Shown in pieces: positions 45,101-60,056 of a stretch of 64,000 nucleotides of DNA. The stretch's first letter is position 1, and each line of letters begins with the position of its first letter. Source of the stretch: Ciona savignyi. Lineage: Eukaryota > Chordata > Ascidiacea > Phlebobranchia > Cionidae. The stretch spans positions 820,765 to 884,764 of the forward strand of contig CH003412.1 in NCBI GenBank assembly GCA_000149265.1. Reading direction: 5' to 3'. A program made the position numbers and the translations under genes. The notes under the pieces are model-generated. The model was given only the letters and a program-made list of their open reading frames with translations, did not search any database and was not told the origin of the DNA.

Positions 45101-47085
45101 CTGTTAAGATTAAGATTCCATTGAATTTTTTTAGACTTAGCTTTTGGCTTTCCCCAGTTTCTGTTAAATACCGAAAATTAGCTTAAGAAATTAAAAAAAA
45201 ATTTGTTTGTGTTTTTCCAGTTTTAACAAAATGTCGGCGATTACCGACAGCGATGCTGAGGACAGTGCTGAGTCATCTGATGATGATGATGAGTCGACAG
45301 TTTCACGAATCGTTGGTCAAGTACAAACTGCTGTGTCAGCAGTCTCCAAGTTTGAAACGTAAGTATTTTTATTTTGTTTTTTCTTTCTGGATTTGACACT
45401 CTTCTTATTTTAAAAGTGTACTGAAGACCAGAACACGTATGCATAAAAAACACTTGCAAAACAAAAAAATATTCAATTAAAGTCTTTCTCTTTTTTAATT
45501 GAAATCAAGTTCTATCATGAATTAAGTGTTCCTAAGCTACTCCAAGAAAATTACATTTCAGAACATTATAAGCAGAGACACCGTGTTAAAACAATCCATT
45601 TGTATCTAACAACTTTCCTTCTCAACTAACCTGAGCGACAAATGAGCTGTTTAGTGATAAAAATGATCTATTTGATTCAAAGAAATTCTTACTTTCAGGC
45701 CAAACCTGATGAAAGGTAAACTTGGCGACCCTGCCCCCACGAGCCCCCAACTTGCCCACAGTGGGGCTCCCGCGCAATCTAAAAAGTGGGTTCGGATTGT
45801 TGACTCGATCGCGAAGTCGAAATATTTCCAACGAGCGACCGAAACCGAGTTCATCAGGAAGAAACTGGAGACGGTGTCCAACACTCCGATGATGCTCAGC
45901 GTGGAGTTGTTGGAATTACGTGGCGTGCTCGCCGTCAATATACCGCCACCCCCAACTGACCGAATTTGGTAAGGAAGCTAGAAAACAACTTTTTATTGTT
46001 CTGTTTTGCTGTTATCAAGGGGTTGGATATTGAAATAGCGGTTAAAAATTTGATTGGTTAAAACTTGTAATAGTTAGTATAGAATATTCCTGTTTTATAC
46101 TCGTAAATTGAAGCTCATGCCCACAGTCGGATTACCGGAGCTATTGCCGAGTGTTGTGTATGATTGAGACTTTTCTTCAATTTTGGTAAAACCTGTTAAT
46201 CAACTGCGTCCAGGTAAGTCCGCTAAGTGGATTGCCAACGGACACAACTAACTAACCAGAGACTAGTTTAAAACCCACAACCCTTCAGCTGAAAGTCGAA
46301 AGTAACAAGCAAAGCTATTCAGCCAGTTCACCTGTGTCCAGCTGTAAAACCAAGACACCCCTTACTGTAGTGCTAACACACAAACTCCCTTTTTGTATGT
46401 AGCATACTGAGATAGAAAACACATAGAACAAATGTGTGTCGGACTTAGCTGGCGCTTACAGATCTTACAACTAACTTCTGTCACCCCAGGTATGGGTTTC
46501 GAGATCCCCCCAACATGGTGGTCAAAGCACACCCTCAAGTGGGGGAAAGATTGGTGAAAACCTCCCACGTAACTGACTGGATCGAACACAAACTCCAACA
46601 GGAATTCATGGTTGGTTTCTTTGCATCTTGAACTATTTTGTACTTGTCTTATACTATTGACTGTTATTGAAGCGTAATTTTGTTTGTAATTTAAGTGGTT
46701 GGAACTATGCCCAACCTGTTTTTCGTTATGTTTTATTTTATACTTGTTAACTTTAAATAACAAAGTAAAAAGTATAAATTCTATGCTACTGCAACTCAGT
46801 TTACTTCAAGATTTTTAATGTAAAGTGTGTAAGTTTTTCAACCATTGATCTAATATTTGAATTTGTTTGGTAAAAAATGACAAATACCCCGTATCCACAT
46901 AGAAATACTAAAACTACACAGCTTGCTTTCGAAAATACAAAAGATTTTAATATATACATAAAATGAATAATGATATGAATTCTTGGTCTGATTTTTGTAT
47001 TTTCTTCCAGAAAGTCCTGGTCATGCCAAATATGGACGACATTCCGATCCCTGTCATGTTCCACAATCGCCCACCATCATCGTGA
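33137..47085 (+). CDS. TEX2: TEX2-like SMP-domain lipid transfer protein (5' start uncertain)
   Basis: Twenty-three exons stay in phase: 33137-33294, 34140-34345, 34682-34837, 35706-35757, 36397-36479, 37452-37669, 38094-38254, 38803-38954, 39381-39493, 40332-40422, 40714-40834, 41406-41514, 42121-42193, 42366-42432, 42680-42790, 43545-43600, 44006-44152, 44253-44351, 44798-44916, 45221-45358, 45699-45968, 46490-46610, 47011-47085. Exons 7-8 encode two membrane helices. Exon 9 begins GWMNE, exon 12 has LYLFGRTDRQKEEWF (end of a PH-like region), and exons 17-22 form the SMP domain (LGRITFDFL, LPYFMDELKLTELNLG, SKYFQRATETEFI, NIPPPPTDRIWYGF, VTDWIEHKLQQEF). The order matches vertebrate TEX2, an ER-anchored lipid transfer protein at contact sites. 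The human protein has a longer N-terminus, so upstream exons are probably missing; ATG 33187 is only the first in-frame candidate in this exon. Confidence 0.93.
33785..34020 (+). repeat. R1 SINE copy
   Basis: In TEX2 intron 1, just before exon 2. GGTGGGTTAATACTTTAATG, AGAATCGAAACTGG (tRNA-like B box), ATGGGTTCTACTAAAAG, then CGCACTAAAATAGCTC. Confidence 0.6.
34365..34555 (-). repeat. R1 SINE copy
   Basis: In TEX2 intron 2. TTTTAATGGGAAAATGC, CTTGCGCTGACTGTCACC, GCAGTGCGTTGTGTATGATT, then ACTAGTAGAACCC. Confidence 0.65.
36555..36695 (-). repeat. R2 repeat copy
   Basis: In TEX2 intron 5. It shows the R2 order in minus orientation: TAAATAAAACTAAAC, AGGAACAGGAAAAGAC, then AAAATGTAGCAAAATGG. Confidence 0.5.
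37228..37440 (-). repeat. R1 SINE copy
   Basis: In TEX2 intron 5 close to exon 6. GTGAATGGAAAAACATAAAG, CGCCCAGCGTCGTGTTAC, TGATGTATATGATTGAGAC, then GAACGTTTAGCTAGCAACC. Confidence 0.6.
39929..40038 (+). repeat. 36-bp minisatellite, about 3 units
   Basis: Three near-identical tandem units of 36 bp starting TTTGTAAAAATTCAAATAAG, in TEX2 intron 9. Confidence 0.8.
40100..40200 (-). repeat. tRNA-like SINE head, distinct from R1
   Basis: On the minus strand this reads TGGCTTAAGTAATAGGGTG, then GGGTTCGAAACCC, an A-box-like and a strong B-box motif. It is followed by no recognisable R1 body, so it may be another tRNA-derived SINE or a decayed tRNA pseudogene in TEX2 intron 9. Confidence 0.5.
41725..41895 (-). 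repeat. R1 SINE copy
   Basis: In TEX2 intron 12. GAATGGGGAAAACACAAGGG, GCTCACCATTGGATTACC, GCTGTTTGTTGTGTATGACT. Confidence 0.65.
42795..42955 (+). repeat. 22-bp minisatellite beside TEX2 exon 15
   Basis: About seven units of a 22-bp motif like TTTGTGTGTGTGGCCTAAATAA begin within a few bases of the exon 15 donor at 42790. Confidence 0.8.
43200..43375 (+). repeat. R1 SINE copy
   Basis: In TEX2 intron 15. TAACAGGTTCTACCAAAATT, ACACAACACTACAATAGCTC, AATGGCGGGTACAAGGTGAT, then ATTTATGGAGATAAACATGA. Confidence 0.7.
43758..43975 (+). repeat. R3 MITE-like repeat
   Basis: Before TEX2 exon 17. It shows AGTGAGCAGTCTCCCTTC at 43770, a GTTAGGTTTGG-rich interior, and TTAGCAGTTTCCCTC near 43934. Other R3 copies carry the same motif as inverted ends; here both read in the same direction, so two partial copies may be merged. 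Confidence 0.5.
46085..46315 (-). repeat. R1 SINE copy
   Basis: In TEX2 intron 21. GATTACCGGAGCTATTGCC, GTGTTGTGTATGATTGAGAC, GATTGCCAACGGACACAAC, then CCCACAACCCTTCAGCTG. Confidence 0.7.
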
Positions 47086-47315
47086 CATTTTTGACATTTC
47101 TTTCACCCGCTTTTCCCCTGCAGCACATTTGCAATTTTGGTTATTTTAAAGGATGTGATGATGCGCTTTTAAAAATGACAAAAAAACGCTTTGGTCTTTA
47201 TACAATAGGTTGTGTTTTTAAGCAACTACAAAGTTTTAACCTAGGATACGAATTCAACATATCTCTTGCAGCGTGTGGACCTAGTATAAAGCTATCCTAC
47301 CACATACTTAACACG

Positions 47316-47321
47316 AATAAA
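47316..47321 (+). terminator. Candidate poly(A) signal of TEX2-like gene
   Basis: AATAAA 231 bases after the stop codon, the first clear hexamer downstream. Confidence 0.4.
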
Positions 47322-49534
47322 CTGCGTTGTTTTTAAGTAGATCAGATTAAATGCAGTTGATGTGCAATTTCTTTTTCACTTCAGTTGTGCAATATAGTAA
47401 CGGTACTTTAATCTCATTGCTTTCTTGCTGAGTCTTTCTTTGTTTTGCCGAGTTGTGTTTTTTTTTAAAGTCATTGTGTTTTTTTGACTTTGTCATTAGA
47501 CAAAGCAGATTGTATTTTTTTCCTTTGCATAGCACAGTATTTTTCATTTCATATGAACAGAGTTTTAACATCGTCATTACATCACCTATTATGTGCGCAA
47601 CTATGCTTCAAACTGTTGTTTCGAATAGCTGTCAAAACCTATGACTACGTATAGACCAGAAACATTATTTACACAACAAAAGCAGTCATAGAATCGTCAC
47701 TTTTAACATCATTGAAGTATAAACACACATAGCCTAAACAGAGCATATTTCCCATACGTATGTCAACAATTAAACCATTTCTTATTACTTCCTGGACTGT
47801 CTACATTAGACCACTGTTCATTTTCCGGTGTATAAGTTTATAAAGAATTAATTTCATATTGTAAAAATAATTTTTCATTTTATCAAAAATAATTTTTCGT
47901 AAAGAATTTTTTGTAACTGTTAGAAAAAGTTACATTTTTTAAACTTAAGTGAAAAAACATGGATTATTAAGACGATTCAGCCGCAAATATATTAACTTTG
48001 GTGCAATTTGCATAGTAGCAGCAGTAATTATTTTTAAATATTGTTTTAGCAAATCAACAAAAGTTGAATTATTCTATTTTCCCTAATTTTGTATCAAAAG
48101 ATACAGGTATACAGTGTTTCTTGCATGTATCGACAATTTCTTCATTTCCTTATGCTTCTGCTTTTGCCTTCCTTCGTATTATCAAATACAATTCAATGTG
48201 AACTACAGTCGTTATATATGGGGGTTATAATCCAGTAATTAGCTTGGTTGGTTAGGGGGTTGTCTTTATTTGTGGGATTGGAACTAATTGTCAACTAGTC
48301 AAATGTGGTTATGGTTAAGGCACTAAGCAGCTAAAACCATTAGATTATTGGGTTATACTAAATTGAAGTAACTTTTTAATCAAACACAACACACAAAAAG
48401 GCTTTTGTAACCCAACATTGGTCCTACATAATTTATTTTTTCCTTTCTTAGGGAGTTTAATTATTATCATTTATAGTGATTGTTTTTTGCATGTCATCTA
48501 CGGAATCAATTGTACAAAAGATAGTTTCCTTGGATCCAATTTAGTGTTAATATGTTTTCACTTAAAATACATAAACTGATATTTTCAGTTTAAATTTTAC
48601 TTAAATAGGACTGTTTTTACATAAAAAATGGTATTTGAATCAGACACGTTACATAACAGTTTGGAAACCATAATGGGCTTGTCACTAAGATTGTTGCGTA
48701 TCGGTTGTGTTAACCATTAGTCAACATTTGCGAAATGGTTTCTTTTCTTTTTATCGAGCTGTTTGTTGTTTGTTTTAATCGAGATAGAAAAACAAACCAA
48801 TTAAGACAATTAAACAGTTTTCCAATCCTATGATGTAAAATGGATCGTTAAAATTGTATATACATTAAATAATTACAACACTCCAAATAGCTTTACAATT
48901 CGACAGTGGGCATGTGAAAGTCAGCCCCATAAACAGCGTAACCATGACCACCCAGGGTTAGACATGAGCTTACGGTATTTCCCTACTTCCCTAAATTCAA
49001 GATTTATTTAATTGCACTCAAACAGTTATTTGATACAACTACACAGTTTATTTACAAGACAGTCATTTAAGTGCTCCAGCTTTAAATGGTTAACAAAGAA
49101 AAAACAATCAGAAAGACAAAATAATTGTGACGAAAACGAATGACAGAGAATTATGATGTAAAATGCAGTGAGTCATATTACATGGTGGTTTGACAGTAGA
49201 TACATAAAGCGTAAACACAAAGTATTACTATAGCCAGACTGCCTACTTTAAAACATAGAACTGTATATGTGAATCAAAATAAAATTTAAAACACCACAAA
49301 TCTAATTATTCATCAATTATTGTTGATAATAATAAAATCTAAAAACAACTAAAAAGTATATATGTTACTCAGAAAGATCTGAAAGATAAATTGCTGTGTA
49401 CCGACATAACGTGTTGAATTGAAACAACACGCTCCACAAAACATACAGATATCTTTTTGTTGCAATTCACAAATGATTTTTTCGCTTTTTTTCTTGGCAG
49501 TTTTTTTGTTGCGATGATGGGTCTTGTCGTTGTT
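47322..49534. other. Intergenic stretch between convergent TEX2-like and MAP1LC3 genes
   Basis: No coding exon recognised. R1 copies in plus orientation lie at about 48230-48425 (TTGGTTGGTTAGGGGGTTG head) and 48860-48920 (fragment). The small frames at 47347-47644 lie in low-complexity T-rich sequence. Confidence 0.45.
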
Positions 49535-52957
<3,423 letters not shown>

Positions 52958-53884
52958 CTTTCGTTTTTAGTCAGTTGGAGCACAGAGAACAGAAATTTTA
53001 CTTTTATTTAGTTTCCTTTTTAAAACACTATATCATAACCCAATGTTGCGTGTTAAATCAAGTTTTAAGTTTATTTTTTAATTCATGCTGACATCCCGGT
53101 ATAGTAAGTACGTCACTTTTTGCCGAGATCTCGTGTGTGCATGCACCAAATATTAAAGTGTGCAGTTTGCAAACATCCAAAAGTGCACACACATCAAGTG
53201 TGCACACAATTTTTTACAACATATATTAATATTACACAAGACTTTACTTTAATATATTAACGGCCAAATCATGACAAAAATAGCTGTCCTTCAGATACAG
53301 ATAGCCGTTAGGAGATATAATATGACCAAATCTATGTGAAACACAGCATAATTACTTATAAAGTCCACAACAGTTACTATGTACCCATTAAAACTAGAAA
53401 TTACCCAAATGTGCAAAGACGCAGGGAAATAAAACTTGAGTGTGCAGCTGCCATACTTTCCATACTGGCTAAAATCAAAACGTGACACAATATTATTAAA
53501 TATATAGATTCACATACAGCAAAAGAGTTTCCCCCTATTTTTAGTAGAGACACTGTTATCTTTATACAGAATCTTCATCATTTATTATCACACTGGTATA
53601 TATAACATTTGACAGTATGATCTACCTTTACCAAGCTACATATAGCTTTATCAGTGTTATGTTCATATATATGAAATCTTGCACCATATTATAAAATTCT
53701 AATCACTTGGGTCACTTATAAAAAGCGGAAATATGAAACTATAGAAATTTAAAGTTTCTACGAACCGACCCAAATGTCGTTAAGGTTAAAGCTGCACAGA
53801 TATGAAAATTAACTTAGCACTATAACCTGCTGTAAAAACCTGAGGTTTACAAAGAATTTTCGTATTTAATTTCATCAGTTCCTC

Positions 53885-55500
53885 CTTAAGTATTACCCAT
53901 TTTAGTTATTGTTCTTGCGCGCTTCTCATAAGCTTTTTACTTACATAGAAAAAGCAAAGAGAAATGCTCGGTAAACTATGATTACTATTGACGCATCTTT
54001 GTGGATAAACTGCCATCACCTATTGGGTGTGATACCGAACTATACAACAAAAAAACGAACCCTCCCCTCTGTCTTTGTTGACAAACATCAGCTGATGATT
54101 CGTGGTCACGTGATTGGCAACATAGAAACCATAAAATACTGATAGAAACTAATGTAAATTGATTAAATCAAATAATATGTGTTTATTTCTCCTACAATTT
54201 TTTTGGTAAATACGATTAATTGTATCTGCACGATCTCAGATTACACATCATAAATTATAATTTAAATACTCGGATCAACTTCTAGTACTGATTCTGGTTT
54301 TGCCAACGATTAAATCAGATTTTCTTAAAATGTTTTCGAAATTTAATACAAAATATATTCATTAATAGATTTTAATTTTTTATTTTTTCGATTCGGGTTC
54401 ACGCTTTGAATTTTAATATATTTTTTTTTACTTGTCACTACCACCGTTTTTTTTTTATAAAAGTAGGTACCTATATGAATCGGTCACGTTAACCATTCTT
54501 CCACACGACCGTACAATAAATTTGTTTATAATTAATATTTATTTCCATTTGCAATGACGTGTTTAACGACTGTTCAATTTGTAATGTTGTCCTGTCCTCG
54601 GTATTAGGTTTTATTTTACTTGCTGCTATTTAACAATACGACAAAAAATAAATAAACTAATTAACTAAAATCCCAAAAATTTGAAAAGCCATCTTGTGTC
54701 ACGTGACAGTCATTTAAGTTTTANNNNNNNNNNNNNNNNNNNNNNNNNNNNNNNNNNNNNNNNNNNNNNNNNNNNNNNNNNNNNNNNNNNNNNNNNNNNN
54801 NNNNNNNNNNNNNNNNNNNNNNNGTATTATTTTTATGCCTTCGTATTGATGCTTGATGAAAACAATTCTGTCGTCTGCTAAGCAAGAATGTTACTAGCAT
54901 AGTTTATCCCGTGCATGGAAAAACGCAAAGGGCGGTAGCCTATCACACGGATGATTTTACATATCCTCGCGTATAAGTAAGGTGTGTTATCACACGGGAA
55001 ATCTTCTGATTACCCCTCGAAAAACTAGCAAGAAACTCGTAAAACAACGACAAAATATGGGGAATTGTTTTTATTTTCATATGAAATAAACATATCGATA
55101 AAAAAATGGCAGGAAAAGAAAAATCAACAATATTCTTATCACGGTTTAATGGCACATTGTTATTATGGTGGGTATTAAATAAATGCGTTTGCTTAATTTT
55201 GTTAAAATTGGATTACACAAAATCCCAAAGCAATATTATTATTTATACGAACCAAGGTGATTAAGTGATACAGTGACAATGTAATTAAAGTTGAAAGCGA
55301 CAGCAGTCAATGGGTGGGGGTGGGTTACATGATCTTGAATTTTAGTTGAAATATCTGGGTGGAATAAATTAGTATATTAAATAGGTAGGCCTATAGCCAA
55401 AAATGTAGTTTAATAAAATATAACATACACACAGTGCGCATAACACCCTCTTCCAGTTAACAAGTGTTCTGGCGTGGAAAAATAAGCACAGTGGATATAT
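53885..55500 (+). repeat. Large direct repeat, copy A
   Basis: Starts near TTGTTCTTGCGCGCTTCTCA, includes ATCAGCTGATGATTCGTGG, an R2 copy (54551-54660), TGTCACGTGACAGT and an R1 fragment, and ends near AACAAGTGTTCTGGCGTGG. All recur in the same order in copy B at 62297-63815. A 100-N gap interrupts it. Confidence 0.85.
54724..54823. other. Assembly gap (100 N)
   Basis: Exactly 100 unknown bases, a default gap length. By comparison with copy B, where TTTTA and GTATTATTTTTATGCC are 52 bases apart, the true missing sequence is probably about 50 bases. Confidence 0.95.
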
Positions 55501-55553
55501 TGAAATTCTAATAGATGTCTTGTAGTTGTAAGCGAATTCTATTTACTCTAACC

Positions 55554-56393
55554 CAGTGGTTCTTAAACTTTTTCAGTCGCGCCCCCCTTGAGATTTGTGA
55601 TTCATGCTCACGCCTCACCTACTCAAAAATCAAATTTACGAAAAATAGAGCAATAATTTATTTGCCATTACCCTGCTTTAGTGTGAAGGATGCAAGGGAT
55701 CGCGAATCGCTATTCGCGAACCGTTTTTTAAAGTTCGCGAATTACAATATTTAACAAAATCGCGAAAATATAAATTACCGTTACTGATTTCGCGCACTTT
55801 TAATAATAAATCATCAACACAATATAATATAACATATTTTGCCTTCAACATAACATTTAACAATGGAATTACTATTACATTTATTTACCTTGCTTTTACT
55901 TTGCATTATTGACGCATAATAAGCATTTCTATCACGACGCAACAATAGCCATTATGCGTTAATATACCACGATTCCTTTATTTATGATTGGCGGAGATGC
56001 GACACACCTCTTTATAATAAGGTTATATGGTATTTTAACAAGTAAGATTACTCGTTTCAAAGGCTTCGTTTCGTCGATATTCGTCCTATCCTACACGCAT
56101 TAACTCACGACACGTTTATTGTAGTTTATCATTACTATTTAATAACGGTACTGTTGCTTAATGAATTATCTTTCTGGCTTTAAAGATTAGTTTGAGAGGT
56201 TCTGAAACCGCATTCTAAGGCAATTTAACATAGCTAAAGCGCGAAAACGATTTTCTCGTATCCCACGCATTTCGCGAATCGTTTCAAAATCGTTAATTCG
56301 AACCCTGCAATATGTCACTGTCATGCTCGCGCCCCCCTTGGGAAGCTTCCACGCCCCCCAAGGGGGGCGCGCCCCCCAGTTTAAGAACCCCTG
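55554..56393 (+). mobile_element. Non-autonomous hAT element with 8-bp target duplication
   Basis: The left end CAGTGGTTCTTAAACTTTTT and the complement of the right end (CAGGGGTTCTTAAACTGGGG) are inverted repeats of the hAT/Charlie type. The 8 bp CTCTAACC flanks both sides (55546-55553 and 56394-56401). The 840-bp interior has many CGCGAA motifs and no transposase. It ends 14 bases short of the ficolin-like stop codon. Confidence 0.92.
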
Positions 56394-56407
56394 CTCTAAC
56401 CTTAGGA

Positions 56408-58098
56408 TTATTTTCTTCTAAGTTTCATTTCTGCGATTTTGAGTGAGTAATAATAACCCTTCCAAGGTTCCCAGTTAACACCATTAGCATATGATGTGTG
56501 CGTTCCACGTAGGTATAGACCATTTAAGTTGGCGGCGTGACAGGCTGTATACCACCATCCACCTTTGTACGCTTGAGCACAGTTTGAACTCCAAGTGTCC
56601 TGGTCACGGTCTTTGGTGGAAAAGTTGCCTGATCTTATGGCATGGCCTATAGAGATAAATACACTGATAGAAAAGTCTGGGATTTATATATACACGAAGC
56701 AACTTAGTAACAGACGTGCTCATGTGCAAGACAATGTTATACACGTTTATGTTTTTATGAGTTAATTTCGCCGAATTAATTATGGACATAGATATTTCTT
56801 AAGTGAAAATTTGTTGATTTCAATATATTAGAAACCACTTTAATTTCGATGGACATATATTCGAAACCACTGAGTGCTTAATGGACAAGACATTTTAGGA
56901 ATGTTCCGGGTATCTGAAGGTTTACAAATATAAAACCCACGACGAACATAGAATTGGTGACTCTCCCACATTGCAATAGCTCCCATACACAGGCTTTTTG
57001 GGAATACCTAATATGTTTAGCAAAGTTGCTTATATACACTGCCACTCATCTTACAGCCGTGGTACCATTGATTTAATCGATGGTGCCGAAATAAGTGAAC
57101 TTTGTTGATTATTTTAAAACGTTACGTTTTACCTGCTGTTCCCTGGTAACCACCTACACGCAGTGAATAAAAGGGAGGCCCCGAAACGACAAATGTGCTG
57201 AAAATAGATGTTTGGATCAGTTTTGATGAAATTCTTGTACATATGCATATAGCCATATAGCCTACCTGTATGATGCATACAATTTATTGCCATCGAAATC
57301 TTCCAAATCGACCCTCATTTCATAATCGTCGTTTTTTGTTAAGTTGTGAATTGTATTTAAACCTATTTGAGAAGTGTACTTTTAATACTTTTATGTCGGA
57401 CTAAATAAAGGACATCGCTTTTCTACTGCTCAAAAAAATAAAATGTGAATGATATCGGAATTTTACCAAGCCAGAATTCTTCATCCAATTTTCCGAATCC
57501 TGAAACGTAATCGTCCCAGCCACGGAAGAAATCCTCAGTGCCGTTTACGCGCTTTTGGAAAACCTGAAACGGTGATAATAATAACTCGGGCATCTATCAG
57601 TAACAGTCGACACTTACGATCCAACCCCCTCCATCAGTTACAACGTCGCAATAAACTTGAACGCCAACATTGGAATCTTGGTAAGGAAAAATGATGTAGA
57701 CCCCTCCACGAGACCAGTTCGGTTTTCTGGTGGATACTTCTTCACAAGATCTAGGTTTAACTAATCCTGGATTAGAAAAATATTTTTGAAGGGAAACAGA
57801 CCATTTGCAGTTTATTAGGGCACAAACACAACCTACGTCTCAAATTGTTCAGTTCCTCTTGTTGTTCGCGGAACGCAATTTCGGAAGTACAATTGCAGCT
57901 GGTCCCAATCTCCCCCTTTTGGCCCTTCGGACCCACTGGGCCCTTCTTGCCTGGTAGACCAGCTGGTCGGTTACCCCCATTAGTGGTTTGCACCCCAAGA
58001 ACATGACCACATTCCATTCGACATGATTCAAGTGTAACTTGGCATTGTGCAAACCAAATCAGAAACAGAACAAAGAACATAGACACAATAACACCCAT
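56408..58098 (-). CDS. Ficolin-like protein: collagen stretch plus fibrinogen C-terminal domain
   Basis: Six minus-strand exons: 58098-57837, 57766-57618, 57563-57467, 57362-57266, 57197-57133, 56646-56408. Phases agree and give 302 residues. Exon 1 encodes a signal peptide ([15 protein letters not shown]), cysteines (SCRMECGH) suited to oligomer bonds, about seven Gly-X-Y triplets ([20 protein letters not shown]) and a short helix. Exons 2-6 encode a full fibrinogen-like domain: [51 protein letters not shown], the calcium-site [27 protein letters not shown], and EMKLRRK at the end. Ficolins are secreted lectins that bind acetylated sugars and feed the lectin complement pathway. The collagen part is short, so a non-complement fibrinogen-related protein is possible. 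A hAT element begins just past the stop codon. Confidence 0.9.
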
Positions 58099-60056
58099 TT
58101 TATATGAATTATATTCTTCAGATGACGTGTAAATTATTAATTGATTTCTATGCTTGGGCAGATGTGACGAGTTGTACCCTGCAAAATATTATAATAAGAT
58201 TGCAAAAATTATTTTCACTGGGTCATTTTGGTTTTCGCTTACCCCCGCATCTACACTGCTTTAAGGGTTAGTTTCTTGTGAAAATAAGTTGCCTTGTTGT
58301 ATCCAATGTTAGTCTACAAGGTCCAGGCTGTGGCCGCTAAGTGCATTGCCCAATGACGTAACCAACTATAGCTAGCGACAAGTTTTAAACTTGCAATCGT
58401 TCGATTGAAAGGTGACACAGCAATCCACTAACTATTTGGTCACAGCTTACTGCTTTATTTTTCGTAATCCATTTGTCTCTATTTTTGGAAAGATCTAAAG
58501 CCCAGGAAAACAAAATCTACAAAACCTTTAGTTAAAGCGCTTGTGCAGCTTGCTTACATGAACTTACTGCCTTCTGTCATCCAGGACAACGCCCGCTGAC
58601 GTAATAACACATAATTCGTCTGGAACATTGATTTATTGTGACACATACATCCTCATTGCTTGACAACGTACACCATTTACCTCATACTTCGTGGCTTTAA
58701 AGAATGATTTGCAGTTCTGCTGAAGAATGATGTGCGTTCCCCCGTACACTTCAAATTAAAATGCTGGGACATTAACACTTTACCTCGCACTCACCGTCCG
58801 TCTATACAGCTATTTAGTTTAAGTCCCTGTGAAATGGAAAAACACATTGGGCATTCTCACACGGTCAATCGTCAGGTTACCTCGATCCGACCGTCGGGTT
58901 ACCAGAGCATACACACGAGTCCAGCTATAGTCTCGAACACGCTCTTCGGCTGTTAGTTGGTTACGAAAGGCTACGCACTAACAAATTATGCTATTATGTC
59001 GGACTAATATATTATTATATATCAATAATAATATATTAGTCTTTCGAGGGAAGTCAATTGTGCCAGAAACAGCTACATGACAACGTCACAATGTGAAGGA
59101 CATGGCTGGTCGGTTATATATAACGGACAAGGAACTTAGTGGAAATCACGCAAAATCCTTTGGTTTAATGGTTTCTGTCATGTTAAAGAAATTTTTATCA
59201 TACACTGTATATAAATAGGACATAAACATCTTTAGCTAAAGATGGATAACAATTTTGGATAGAAAATTTATGAATCCATCAGTTTCTGTTTAGAGAAACA
59301 AAACCGGACAGGTCTAGAATACGTATAAAACACGTCGCTAATACTCTCTATTAAAACTATAACTGTAACCAAACAAACAATTGATTTCTGGAACTAGCGT
59401 AAAATATTAAGTCCGTCAAACATCAGATGGTTTCGAGAATATCAAATATAAAGTGGTTTTGAAATTATCGAAATCGACAACATTTCACTGAAGAAATACA
59501 CCTGGCATTACACGATCAAATATTAACTTCCAAGAAAATAAAACGATTTTTAAGTTTTATTTTATAAATGTTTGTTTCAAGTAAGAAATATACGAACGTT
59601 AGTCGAATCCAGACATGGCATAATTTAGTGAAATGATTCATGCCAGAAATTGTTAAAATCATTACGTTGTAAAAACAGCTTTTGAGATTATCCAGGCTGT
59701 TTAGTCAAAACAAAAACTTCCAAAAAACATAATAGCAAGAAAATAATAAATTGTAAAAAAATAACTTATTGTTTTTACTCCGTGTTAAAATGTAATCTGG
59801 TGGGTGTTTTTAAAGGTGGATTCCGTTTTAATATTGTCGAGTATTGCACAACCGGAGCTTAAAATTGAAATAAAAGTGAAGGTAATCATAGCTAGGGGGA
59901 TGGGGTTAATATGGGTTACAGATAATTGCGATTGAAACTATACAAAACTCAAAATTAACTAACACTGGACATGGTGCGACAAGAAGAGATATCCAAACCA
60001 ATTTTGTTAAAATGGTTGAATAATCAATAAAAAAATGCAAAACCGCAGAAGTTTGG
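58099..60056. other. Intergenic stretch with R1 fragments and an inverted repeat
   Basis: No coding exon recognised. R1 fragments in minus orientation lie at about 58300-58425 (AGTGCATTGCCCAATGACG) and 58815-58925. A perfect 16-bp inverted repeat with an 8-bp loop is at 59002-59041. Confidence 0.5.

Larger units (their letters stand above)
52958..56407. other. Intergenic stretch with duplicated block and assembly gap
   Basis: No coding exon recognised between MAP1LC3 and the ficolin-like gene. It contains block A of the large direct duplication (about 53885-55500), a 100-N gap at 54724-54823, and the hAT element at 55554-56393. Confidence 0.5.

Noticed and set aside
45651-45938. Antisense frame of 95 codons
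   Set aside because: It is the complement of TEX2-like exon 21, whose sense frame matches the SMP domain.
54681-54881. Open frame across the N gap
   Set aside because: It exists only because unknown bases were read through.
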